NCBI GenBank assembly: GCA_021234155.1
Contig: JAJEKV010000008.1
Coordinates: forward strand, 3,361,008 to 3,425,007
DNA length: 64,000 nucleotides
Direction: 5' to 3'
Source: Isoetes taiwanensis
Taxonomy: Eukaryota > Streptophyta > Lycopodiopsida > Isoetales > Isoetaceae
Shown: piece after piece, positions 23,817 to 35,119 of the stretch
Numbering within the stretch: position 1 is the first letter of the stretch
Layout: every line of letters begins with the position of its first letter
Position numbers and translations under genes: made by a program
Notes under the pieces: generated by a model
What the model saw: the letters and a program-made list of their open reading frames with translations, nothing else
What the model was told of the DNA's origin: nothing
Database searches by the model: none

Positions 23817-24369
23817 GTCTAAGAGTATGTAATTGACTATACTCTTCCCTATCTAGGTCTGGCATGTGTATCCTATGGACTCTCTCCTACTTCCATACTC
23901 CATTTGCTATTATCATCTCTGCACTGAGCATATGTCAATTAGCATTTTCCTTTGCTTCCCCACTCCCCTGCTATCTTCTGAGATTCTTTCAAAACCCCGG
24001 ATGCTCTTCAATTATGCCTTCCCATAGCTCTGTGGAGGTTATAAATTTGGATCTCCCTCTATCTTTGCATTGAAGTCCTCGATTCCAACAACCATCTCTT
24101 TATTCCTCCACTTATATAGAGCTTCACCAATTTGTACAAATTGTTGGATATCCCAATTCATCTAAATATACACTATTATTGAAAATAAACCTTGTTTATT
24201 CATCGATATCAGATGTATAACCATATATTCATCATCTATGCCTGCTTCTTCAATCTTCCCTACTAGTATCTTGCTTTGCAACACATAACATGCTACCTCT
24301 GCTGTCCCCCTTCCTCTTAACTTATTTTTTCATTTCCAAGCTGACAATAAAAGATATATGGAAACCTCA

Positions 24370-24790
24370 AGCAGTCTGGTACTCATGAGTTTTGGCCAGA
24401 TACACCACATCCTCTCCCTCGAATCGCATTAGATCCTCCCCGTCATTCAAGAATATCCACTACAGATCTAGAAATTTATTGCAAGTCTTTAATTTCCCTG
24501 TTCTTTCCCATGCCTCCTCCTGTAGTTTCCCTGTTTCTTTCGGTATCTGCCCCCCAATTCTTCCCCGCTCATCCGGCCCTTTTCTATTTGTTACTCTGCT
24601 CTGGCTTTCCATGCTCATCATATCCTGTTCCTGAACCCTCTCCATGCCTCTCGCATTCCGTTTCCTATGTAGCACCCAAAGTATCGATGATTCTCTATGT
24701 AGCACCCAAAGTATCGATGGGCCAACAACACCCAAGTATTTGGGTGCGCTGCTCTTCCAACTACCAATCCTTGCTGGATGAAGCTGCAAG
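24370..24790 (-). pseudogene. Minus-strand gene relic with one in-frame stop
   Basis: A reading from about 24789 contains RVQEQDMMSMESQSRVTN, PKETGKLQEEAWERTGKL and NKFLDL, meets TAG near 24460, and continues in the same frame as WIFLNDGEDLMRFEGEDVVY and LAKTHEYQTA before a true stop. Continuation of sensible sequence across one TAG suggests a CAG-to-TAG decay. Family not recognised. Confidence 0.4.
24664..24722. repeat. Tandem duplication, about 29 bp x 2
   Basis: CTATGTAGCACCCAAAGTAT plus CGATG occurs twice in tandem within the relic gene. Confidence 0.9.
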
Positions 24791-25179
24791 CTTCAGACGA
24801 CTGCTGCACGACCCAAACTAGTTATTAGACTTCTAGTTAGAAATTATCTAATTCACCTTTACAGTGCCAATAGTTTAAACTATTTCAAATGTGCACTTCT
24901 TCAAAGGGAGCTTGGTTTGTCTAAATTAACATCTTGGATATCTAAACCTTTGGAAAACCTTTAAACCATTATCACTACTTTCTTTGGCATTCCGTCTACC
25001 TGTTCCACTTCGAGATGAGCTTAAGTTTATCATTAGAGAAAAACGACTTATTAACATGATTACCCTTAGTCGTTTGAAACTTGCAAGGAATACAAAAACA
25101 AAAAATATTGAAACGTCTATGAGAGAAATCCATAAACATGTCAACTGAGATTAATAGAAAAATAAAGATCACAAAAGAT

Positions 25180-25540
25180 ATCTGAAGTTAGGAAGATGCA
25201 AATGCAATATTTGAACAACAGGCCAAGATTATCTAATAAAGATGGCCTACTTAAGAAAGATGAGCAAGAATGCTTAGAAGTTAGGAAGATGCAAATGCAA
25301 TATTTGAACAACGGGCCAAGATTATCTAATAAAGATGGCCTACTTAAGAAAGATGAGCAAGAATGCTAATTGTAAGCAACAGAATGTTACAAGAAGATCT
25401 AAGATATCTTAAAAGAATAGTTAGGCTAGCGATATCATCTGAAGCTAGGAAGAACTAAATGAAATATTTGAACAAGGAGAAAGATTGTCTAATAAAGATG
25501 GCCTGCTTAAGAAGGATGGGCAAGAATGGTAATTGCCATT
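25180..25540. repeat. Tandem repeat of about 92 bp, three copies
   Basis: Copies 1 and 2 (about 25184-25275 and 25276-25367) are almost identical, each with GTTAGGAAGATGCAAATGCA, TAATAAAGATGGCCTACTTA and GATGAGCAAGAATGC. Copy 3 (about 25440-25535) is more diverged and separated by about 70 bp. Confidence 0.88.
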
Positions 25541-26476
25541 ACTATCTATCCTAAGATTAGGTCATGACAAGAATGGATCCCAATTTTTGTTCTAGGTGCT
25601 AGAACGGACACCCAGTTTCTAGAATGGACACCCGTTTGCTTCAACATCAAAGAGCTTAAAATGAAGCATTTTGTAGAGATGTGCAAAGAGGTAATCTTAT
25701 ATATTACTATCACGACCTTTGGTCACCTAACAATACATGAACAAGGCTCGATGGAAGACTCAGCAATGTTCTCGCCCATCACTTCGCCTTGCACTTGGCC
25801 CTTAGCCCACTAGGACATCTCATAAAACATAAAATGAACTTTTGTTGAAATTACATGTACGCTATGCAGTATCAAGTTTACACGATTTAAAAATGAATCT
25901 AATTTGATAGTAATTTCAAGAAAAGTGCTTTTACAAATACGATTACGAATATGAAGGGGTAATGTTATGCAATCTTATGTGTCAAGGTATTTACTATCAT
26001 GACCTTTGATCACCTAACAATACATGAACAGACTTGTAATGTCCCCAACCTTCTTGAAACATTAGCCTGCAAGCCACACCTGAATTCTATCTTCATTTGA
26101 TAAGGGTCCAGCACAATAACAACCAAGGGATGAGAGAAGAATCAGATGCAATATTAATCTGCTATAATACTAAAGCTACTTATGCCATGTGAATCACCGC
26201 TTGTTTTTCTTTTGCAGGACCTAATCCTAGACCAATACCTTCTAAAAAGAAACATTTGAATTGAATGCCCACCACCACTAGTTTGTTTCCAAATAAATTA
26301 AAAGAACAGTTCTATGATGATGCCGCTGCTACATTGCATTTTAAGTGGGTTTATATAGGCATTTATAATGGACATATGTACCCATCATGAATGTCTCACA
26401 AAACTTGTATTTACATGTTATAAACCCAAGATGCTTCCTGCCCTACCTCTTATGAAGATATTTGTACTGATCTACC
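25541..26476. other. Spacer downstream of the RimM-fusion gene
   Basis: Contains a direct repeat of about 45 bp (GACCTTTGGTCACCTAACAA at about 25712; GACCTTTGATCACCTAACAA at about 26000). No genes seen; the part nearest 26476 is expected to be the 3' UTR of the next gene. Confidence 0.4.
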
Positions 26477-29400
26477 TCAAAGGCTAGTATAGGCATTGAA
26501 AAGTACCACCTGGTCTGTTTCTTGCAAAGTTACATTATCTTGCAATGCAAAATTATTGTCGCCAAGAGATCCTAGTTCCTCCATCTGATTCACCCCAAGC
26601 ATGGCCACCTACCATCCAATAAAAGGTATATTTAGCAAAAAAACTGAATCACACGTATTACCAATGTTATAATAATACATAGTTTTCACTTAAAAAAGTA
26701 ACTCACCTTGTCAACTGAACATAAAGAGAGCAAGTCCAGCAATGATAAAGAAAGACGAATTCCTGTACACCTTTCATGAACAATCCTATCATTATGGCTG
26801 CTAAACCTTGACAGATCAGATAGCCTTGCCTTGTATTCAGGCCCAAACTTTTGAGATTGTAGCTGCTTCAGGAAATGTAACGAAAATACATATATTCCTA
26901 GTGACAATGCTTTTAGATGCACTCCCTCAGATGGGACTTGAGTTGGCTGTTCATCACGAGCTTCATCTATCCCTATGCGGCGATCTAAATATGCATAATG
27001 CATGGAATTGGAATCCAAGTTGCCAGGTAACTCATTGTCTATGGCACAAACTGGCTTCGGTAGAAACAGAACAGGGAGCTCTATATCAGGCAATGCATTT
27101 GGAACCACTTTTAAACCCCATTCGACTTTGCGATGATGAGAAAACCCAAAAAATGTAGGATCTGCAACTTTAACGTGAAGATTCCAGATGTCATAGACCT
27201 AGAACAAGAAAATTCAAAGGTTACGTTCTCAAATTCTGACAGACTAATAATGAGTAATATATAAGTTCCAGTAGACCTGCAAATACTGAATGCCATCTTT
27301 ACAAAAAAGATCTAATAATCCTTCCTTCTGGAGAGCATTGAGGACATTCCCATCACCAACAGGTGCCTTCATCATCCTCCAAGGTGTTTCCATCATAATC
27401 TGATGTTGACCACCTGATGCATTGAACTCAAAAATAGGCAAGAAATCCTGTCCAACAAGAGAAACCTGCAAATACATGTTTCTGTTTAAACAAGGATGCA
27501 TCTCATGAACTTTCCAGACCAGAACTGTCTTGCTCTGTATTATATGAACTCACAAACTCCGAAAAAACATGATCAAACAAAAGAAGCTGATATAGAATTA
27601 ACGCAGACAGTGTTGACTTTTTTTCCTTCATACTTGATCGGGCACCATTAAACAGTAATAGCAAGTTTCCAAGTACGAGATACTCATCCTAGTCATTATG
27701 GGCGTGTTTGTCCCATCTAAACATCTAGTCAGAAGGGTCTGCTGGGGCACTCAAGAAATGGCCAAAAAACGTTAAGAAAGGACAGCCCCGAAAGAAGAAA
27801 AGGGATCATATGCATGTATAAAGCATCATAGGGTTTTTTTGGACTGTATAAGTGGGTGCACTAATGAACTCATAGGATACAGAATCAATGATAAGCTTTA
27901 TCACTAAGTTCTAATTTTTCTTTCTTCATAAATTCAACTAGCACTTTCAACTAGAAGAATGCTCCTAGATATTGAAGACTTGCAGTATTTATGGTGTCAT
28001 AGGTGCTAAGGGTCTCCGTGGGCATTAAATAAACTCCTTCTTCCTATCTTTTTATTTCTTTTTTAACTGAGATGCTACAGAAAATTTGCTAGCATGCTCA
28101 CGTGATGGAAAAACCAATTTGTATGGCTAACAAGCACAATGAATGTGCCCATTCAAACATATACTTATATTTCCTGCACTGGCTGCAGTTGGAGGTTTCA
28201 AAGAGCCACAATTTTGCACCTTATTTGCATGCAACAAAGTTTAAAATGGAACTTGATGGTTTTTATTTGTCCACATAAAGCACTATCAGGATCTATTCCG
28301 GATTTATCCCAGCCACTAGCTTTCGATGGTTCTTCAACTACTTCTGGCATCAATAATACAGCCAAAATAAAATTCCTGATTTGAAAAAGTGGACTTGGTC
28401 CTTATATGGACTTGCACTCAGAACCATATTCACACAGATTAGTTAATAAGATCCATGTTAAAGTGAGTCTATTGCACCTGTAGAGAGCATACAATATATG
28501 GTAAACAGAAACTTTGATTTACAATAGCATTTACTATTGCAGAGAAATCAGTTGCACTTGCCTGTCTTTTATCTAGACCGAAAAAACTGCGCTGGTTGAA
28601 AAACTCATAAATAGAGTCATGTAGACAGTCATCCACCATTATGACCCATGGAACTTTTGGCTCCCTTCCTGGAAATGCCTACAAAAGAAGAGACAGTTAC
28701 AAACTCTATGTCCTTTCTTTTTGGACTCTATCATTAGTACAGGGAGTACCTGTCGAGCAAGCTTCTGAACTAGGCATATTTTCTCAGCCTGCACTTGAAA
28801 TAAATCTTTGAGGGTAATCATATCTGCACTAGAGGGATGACTCGCAGGGAAAAGATCAGCAGTCACTGCCACTATAGCTGTCTTTCCTTGAGAAATAAGC
28901 TCCAGGCCATCTCTCCACCATTGCTGACAATCACTAAGATTTTTCATATTTCCAATGTGCTCATTCTGATCCACGTACAACTTTTTGATGCTTTGCCAGT
29001 CTGCAACTGGAAATGAAGGGAGCGGCATGGTATTACTCAAAGTTTTCAAACTGCACACGCCCCTTCCAATACAATAAGATGGGTATTCCTAGAATTTCCA
29101 TCTAAGAAAACTTAAGGAAAACCAATAACAGAATTTCAAAACGTACAAATTCTTTGAATTAATTTGGTTAGTGAGTGTGTCTACCTCTCTGAGCTGGAAC
29201 AATTGAGGGAGGAGTTGTACAACATTTGTAGTGATCGGAAATCGGTGTCAAGAAGTTGCTCTAAAAGCGCATTTTGATCTGACTTTTCCCCAATAGAAAG
29301 ACCAGATAATACATGCTCTTGCTTGAAGGATCTCAAACTCTTCTTTAGCCCTGCAATTCTTTCACGCAATTTGCGCTTTTCTTTTGTTTCCTGCATGAGG

Positions 29401-31619
29401 CAGAAATTACAGGTAATAAACAAACCCTTCCTCTTTGTTGCAATCTTTAGATGATCATTATAACACTGAATGATATAACCTCCAATCTCGTTTTACTTAT
29501 AAATGACAATTTTAGGTTTTGCGTTAAGGAACTGATGTATTTCCGGCATACCAAAAAAGCAAAAATCTACTTGGATTCACTCAGTAGGAGAGCAATATTT
29601 AGCAGAGAACAACTGAGCATCACAGACTTGTTCCTCTTCTAAAGGTTGCCTAGTTCCAACCTATCCACAATCTTCAATAAGAGAAAACAGCAGAATCAGA
29701 AACATCATTCTTAGAACAATTCATATGCCACCAAAGGAGGGCAATGTCCACTTTTCTACTGTTAACCCCTTTGGTCCTTCTAAAACAGTTTTTTTCCACC
29801 ATATGAACACTTAATATCAAACCGCATTGCGATTACGAAAACAAAGTCTCCAGCTTTCACCCACTTATTGGACGATAGAGACCTTGGGAAAACTTTCATG
29901 AGAGCCAAGGAAAGAAGAACAAAAATATAAATCACATTCTTTTATAACTAAAATAGTGCCATACGTAAATTGTACCTGCTTACGAATTTCTTGCTTTGAT
30001 AAGCCATCGTTTCCCACATTTAGTTCAAGTAATCCTACAGGAGGAGTGATAAACACTGTTCGTGCCTTCATATCCACTTCTGGCACTATTGCCTTAACAA
30101 ATGGTATCCATACTAAAGACTCAGATATCTCAATCGAACTTCCTGCACATTCTCCTCCAGAGCAAAGTCGTACACGTAATAAATCACTATCACCAATGTT
30201 GTAAACATCCACAGTTGTGCCAATCAACTTTCCAGACTCCTGTATATAATATCAAAAATAAAAATAAGGATCTATCTTACACGGCAAAATAGCTAACTGT
30301 CCACTTACAGAAATCACCTTGACTAAAGACTTACCTTAAGAACAACATCCATTCCAATAAGATCAGGTATGTAAAACTCCTCATCCGTGAGAGGTGGTCT
30401 TTCCTTGGATTTGACCATCATAGTAGCACCAACAAATGCAGCTGCCTGTCATGATACTCTATGAAAATATCAAACGATTCAATGCCAGAATAGAAACAAT
30501 AATAACAATAAATAGTACCAGCTCTGGTGTATCTACATTCTTAAGCGTTACAAGCCATGTAGGTGGTTTTCCAGGGCCAATTCTGCCCTTCACCAACTCA
30601 ATATTACACACTTTGTTCTTGCCCATATGGCTCCTCCTCAGCCATCTCAATCCTGGCTGTAAAGAAGGAAAATAAAACGAAGTTGAGTGCCATTCCCACA
30701 AGCCAAAAAAGCATTACTTCTCAATGCTTACTGTTTGGAACCGTTCTTCTGGAAAATCTGTAGATGATCTAACACGTAATTCACCATGAATGCCATGAGT
30801 GCCAATTATGGACCCAATTTCTACAAATTCCACTTCGTCTTCAAACTTAGTCTCAGAAAAGAAAACGCCTGGGTACAAGATATGAGTTCTATGAGAAGAA
30901 ATGTTGTTGGAAAACCACAACAAATAACTTGGTTATGGTGTTTGAGGAAAATCATAAGCCTTGTAAATCATGGGCTTAGGAGATCTAGAGGCTACTTAAT
31001 AGCTAAACTTCAACACTCGTTGAAAACTTAACGTAATTTTTCTCACGAGGGGAATAAAAAGAAGCAATGTGGGAAGATAATATTTTGTTACAGAAAACGG
31101 ATGCTCCGCTAAGTCAAGGACCGAGTATTCAATCTGCAATCTTGCCTCCTGGTTAACCGTGTTATCAACATAATAAACTTGAAGGGAAATAGATACTCCG
31201 TTGGCCAGAACAGAAACATCATTCTTTTGAGCTGGTTAGACCGACACATCCATTGCACAAACAAGCGACATGATGTGCTGTAGTAGATGAGGGTGAATGC
31301 ATGACCTCACCGTAGTAAGAGGATAGATTTAATTTTAGAACCCATGGATCTTACTAAAATTTCCAGTATACTTGATGAATAGACAAAGGAAAGATATAAG
31401 AAGCTTACTATCGCTATTCTGACTTGAAATTGGGCTGAATTTTTTTCTGGCATTGCCAATACTTCTTTCCGCCAAAACTTTTGCATCAGAAATGAATGGA
31501 CTGAATTCAGGCAGAGGCAAAGGAGGCGGACGAGGACCTCCAATCCATATATAGTTCAAATGTGGTAAGCCCAAATGGCAGGGTCCGGATGAGAGCATGG
31601 GAAACGGGCTCACAAGCAT
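26477..31619 (-). CDS. RimM ribosome-maturation factor fused to a UDP-sugar-pyrophosphorylase-like domain
   Basis: Eleven exons fit with matching phases: 31619-31409, 30868-30732, 30656-30519, 30445-30335, 30239-29976, 29390-29185, 29050-28750, 28678-28562, 27465-27277, 27198-26707, 26608-26477; 765 residues. Residues 1 to about 70 are Ser/Pro-rich and probably a plastid transit peptide. RimM (about 80-250) shows [36 protein letters not shown] and the PRC-barrel start [15 protein letters not shown] charged helical linker (about 288-350) follows. The second domain (about 355-722) carries [43 protein letters not shown] and [11 protein letters not shown], as in UDPGP/UAP enzymes. The Gly-rich nucleotide loop expected before LKDLFQ is absent ([11 protein letters not shown] there) and the metal Asp in the usual VDN reads IWN, so this half is probably not catalytic. 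A RimM fusion of this kind is known in plants (At5g46420, from memory). Inferred role: 16S rRNA or 30S maturation in chloroplasts. Confidence 0.85.
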
Positions 31620-32212
31620 CGTAAAACAATTGCAGATTTAAGGACAACGTATTTCTGTGGTCAAAATTTCAATGTTCCACGATTACTTAATTACTGCTTA
31701 TTTAAGCTCATACGTTATTTAATTACTGCTTATTTAAGCTTAAGCTTTATTGCACTTCCTGGACCATTGATTCCAACCATAATTCCATGAATATGCCAAA
31801 TGCAGGGCTGTGCAATTTACACATCAGCCCCATGTATAAGTTTGCGCACCCATACATTATCAATACATATATACATACATGGTATAGTTCAAGCCATACA
31901 CATTAGGAAAAGGAATTAACATCATTGCATCCACATTAAATAGTCAATTTGAAAAAAGAGATGCCAAGTGGCATATATTGAAAATGTGGTATTTCACAAA
32001 GGGTGCACTTTCATTATACATTACAGATCTGAACAACAGGAGTCCGCAAACGAGCCAAAGGAGCTTCAAGACAAAGCTCCATAACACAAAAGCAGTAAAA
32101 CATGAGCTAAACCATATCCACATGAGCTGTCACAAGCACATCAAGCCTGCATGGTGCGAAAGTAGGTCTTTCCAAGACGCTCCAGTACGTTATTGTGCTT
32201 TATGAGGAGAGC
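31620..32212. other. Spacer between two minus-strand genes
   Basis: Should contain the promoter of the RimM fusion and the 3' UTR of the gene at 32.2 kb. A 25-bp phrase TTAATTACTGCTTATTTAAGC is tandemly duplicated at about 31687-31740. No other structure seen. Confidence 0.4.
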
Positions 32213-32870
32213 TCACATCAAATTCATGTAACCACGGAATACCCTACGCTGCTTCAAAGAGATTTTCAGATCTTCCATATCCAAGCAATGCAATGCTTCG
32301 TCCAAGCGTTGAACAGTGTTGCCCATGGCAGATCTGCATTCCTTGATGCTCATCATGGTCTTTTTTGTCAGGAGCTTTACATCTACATGAAGGTGGAAAC
32401 ATTCAAACCTATTGTCATCTGCAACATGGGTGTACTTGTCAATCTCTTCATCTGAGTCTGTATCTATATTCATAAGACGGTTGAAAACAGCATCCTTATC
32501 GCCCTCGCTCATAGCGTTGCCAATATCTCTAGTTGTGCCTATATAAAAACTAAACAGTTTATACATGAGTAAATGAGAAGGGGGAGGGGGATGTAAGCGG
32601 GGCAGCCATCCAAGGGTGTGCCTGCAGAGGGCTCAACTGCTTCCTCTCTACATTCTTCCTGCCATCTTCCTCATTGGCGTCATGTTCTTGGACATCAACC
32701 ACCGCCTCGGCATCCCAAAATATCCTCCTACGCTTTCCCACCCGTTCCACTGGCACTATTCCAGGGGGAAGGCCATACACAACGTTTCTAACATCACCAT
32801 GAGAGGCATGCTTTGGATTGAGGGTTATACACCACGCAACATCTACACGCTGCTGCTCCAGGGGTTTCAC
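32213..32870 (-). CDS. Hypothetical two-exon protein
   Basis: The downstream exon (about 32541-32213) reads MSEGDKDAVFNRLMNID, EEIDKYTHVADDNRFECFHL, KKTMMSIKECRSAMGNTV and LDEALHCLDMEDLKISLK before a stop at 32213; it looks like a real acidic/helical protein. An upstream open stretch (about 32870-32640) reads GIVPVERVGKRRRIFWDAEA and VQEHDANEEDGRKNVE. How the two join is unclear: a canonical donor and acceptor of matching phase were not found. The start is uncertain and the family not recognised. Confidence 0.35.
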
Positions 32871-32899
32871 TACGTTGACACGTATTATACCACATCGTG

Positions 32900-33350
32900 A
32901 CTGGTTAGGGTTTTTTTTTAATTTGAAGACGTCCGTATACGGACGAAGGCAAATACGGGTTTACCACCATTTTGCCATAGGTGGTCCAGAAGGGGGAAGC
33001 TGGGTGGGAACTCTCCACCCATATGATACGTTAGGCAGATCCGACGTTTCTGAGTTCCGGGCACATGTGTTTTATAATAGCTTAAGGTTTTATAAGGAGT
33101 CACGATTTTAGTTTATTGCACGCAAGAGATCGCCTGCAGATTTGAAACAGAGGTCGCCAAGTAGAGGGTTTGCAGGTAAAGTTGAAGCTGAGGGTTTGTG
33201 CTTTGTTCTAAGCTTCTATGCTTATACATCAAACTTTGTGATGCAGGTTTCCTGTGTGAGGCTTTCCCTTGAAGGCTGTTATTTTGGTAAAGATTACCTT
33301 GGCATCTGAGTGTTTTGTGCTCCTTTGTGGCCAGAAAGTTGAAGCGTTGA
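32900..33350. other. Spacer, nothing recognised
   Basis: Contains a 9-bp inverted motif GTCCGTATACGGAC at about 32930-32943. No gene. The upstream exons that a full FtsY would need, with the P-loop, are not here. Confidence 0.4.
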
Positions 33351-34458
33351 AAGGTATTTGAGCTCAAAAAATAAGCCTCAGAAAGTGCTCATGGCAGCAG
33401 GTGATACTTTCAGAGTAGCAGCCGGGGAACAGCTAGAAGTATGGGCAAAAAGGACGGGCCCAGAGATTTGTATGGCAGGGGGGGAGAAGGCACGGCCAGC
33501 ATCAGGTATGGTAGAACAACTTAGGCTTATGCAACTCTAATGTGTAATAAAGTCAGATATTTTCAACAAAATTCTGTTGCTATGAGATTGATCTGCATGA
33601 AAAATAAGTCATGCATGTCAAATGGTGTAGTCAATTAGTGTAAGGGTGATCTGAGTCAATCTAGGAAACCTCCTTCAGCATCTTGATAAGGATGCGTAGA
33701 TGGTTTCCTTCTCGTTTAAGTACCTATTTATCTTTGCCGAATTATGGCATTTGCTTCACGGTAGGATCCTTTTTAGATAACCAATACCGTTATGATAGTT
33801 TTATGTAGTGCAGAAATATGATATGCATAGCCGGGTTTTTATAGTGTTGTCTCAAGCTATGAGACAGGCTGTGGAGGAGAAATTAGATATTGTCATAGCA
33901 GACAGTTTAGGCCGTAAGTAAGCATTATTCTTAGTTAGCCTTCATGTTTTGAGTAATTTGGAACAAGGGCATAAATGAGGTGTATTTAATGGTTGTGCAG
34001 GGCTTTATATAAATTATAACTTGATGGAGGAGCTACGTGGTTGTAAGCGTGCAATTACCAAAGTCATATCAAGTGCCCCAAATGTAAGTCATCTCTATTT
34101 GCATCCAAAGCTTAAGGCCCGATTCACCTTCTATGAGGTCTGTGCAATTTTTACTTGGCATACATCCTATTATGGTATTCATTTTCGTTTCCACCAATGT
34201 CATATCTTCTTTCATATTATGCTCTGTGTTTTTGGGTGCAGGAGGAAGGGATGGGGCCATTAAAGAGTTCTGCTATGAGGACGACTATGCATGGAGTCCA
34301 TGGGTTGGGTCATTTGAAGGGTTGTTTCTGATGCATGGTGCTGCTACCTGACATGTGATCCATGTTATTTGACATGTGAAGCCAAGTTTTACCTCTATAT
34401 TCTCATGAACTTGTCTAGTATCAGTATCACATTTTAAGTTTTGTGCATCTAGTCTTTA

Positions 34459-34618
34459 TGTTCTTATCTAAGAACAGTCTAGGTTAGAAAAAGCTTCTCA
34501 TATTAAAGAAGGTTTTATCTTTCATTTTGCAGGCTTTAGGTTCTTATCTAAGAACAGTCTAGGTTAGAAAAAGCTTCTCATATTAAAGAAGGTTTTTTTA
34601 TCTTTTATTTTGCAGGTT
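34459..34618 (+). repeat. Tandem duplication of an intron 3' segment, about 78 bp x 2
   Basis: AGGTTCTTATCTAAGAACAG and AAAGCTTCTCATATTAAAGA are repeated, each copy ending in TTTTGCAGG, which looks like a splice acceptor. The duplication lies in the large intron between FtsY exons 3 and 4. Confidence 0.88.
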
Positions 34619-34714
34619 AGTAACAAGAGCGACAGATTTCAGGAAGATTCACATGTATGAGCTGACATACAAATAGCAAACAATTAATTGTTCGGTTGCC
34701 TTAACTACATTTCA

Positions 34715-34862
34715 AGTGCGTATCGTGGACTGCAGCTCTCCGTGCGGGCCTCCTCGCCTCCATGTAATCCTAGTAGTAATGATTGTACTAGCCCATTGTA
34801 TGGGTCCCATGACTTATTCGTCTTCGTGGACGTTAAAAAAACTATTCTATTCTATTCTATTC
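34715..34862 (+). mobile_element. LINE-like 3' end with (TATTC)n tail
   Basis: A GC-richer stretch ends TTGTATGGGTCCCATGACTT, then CTTCGTGGACGTTAAAAAAA and about four TATTC units. It closely parallels the end of the 5.7-9.2 kb LINE (TTGTATTGGGTCCCATAGAC, TCCGTGGACGATAAAA, TTCC units). Only the last 150 bp or so is present, as in a 5'-truncated insertion, and it lies in an intron of the FtsY relic. Confidence 0.6.
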
Positions 34863-35119
34863 CTTGGTTAAGTATGCTTTTCTATTTCTTTCACAGAAAT
34901 TTACTTCTGCTTGATTGAATGAGTAGCTTTTTGACATATGAACATGAGCTTTATAGGGTGGTATAACAATAGATATAAGATACTCAGAACATAATCTTAT
35001 TCTATTGTAGATCGATGTTTAATTGTTGCTTACTAGTTTATCTAAATATGCTTCGATTGGTATAGGAGGTTATATTGGTGCTTGATGGCACAACAAGAAG
35101 CTCGAGAATTTCACCAGGT

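Larger units (their letters stand above)
33355..35117 (+). pseudogene. cpFTSY: Fragment of a chloroplast SRP receptor FtsY GTPase gene
   Basis: Four consecutive exons match the middle of the NG GTPase domain: about 33355-33505 (KVLMAAGDTFRVAAGEQLEV), 33845-33913 (LSQAMRQAVEEKLDIVIADS), 34001-34083 (LYINYNLMEELRGCKRAITK) and 35066-35117 (EVILVLDGTTRSSR). Splice phases between them agree and the donors are good (GTAAGT twice). FtsY targets light-harvesting proteins to thylakoids with SRP54. The G1 P-loop exon upstream and the TKLD (G4) exon downstream were not found, the DTxGR box reads DSLGR, and the conserved stretch after LDG is lost. I read it as a truncated, decaying duplicate whose intron structure survives. 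Truncation by distant missing exons cannot be excluded. Confidence 0.75.
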
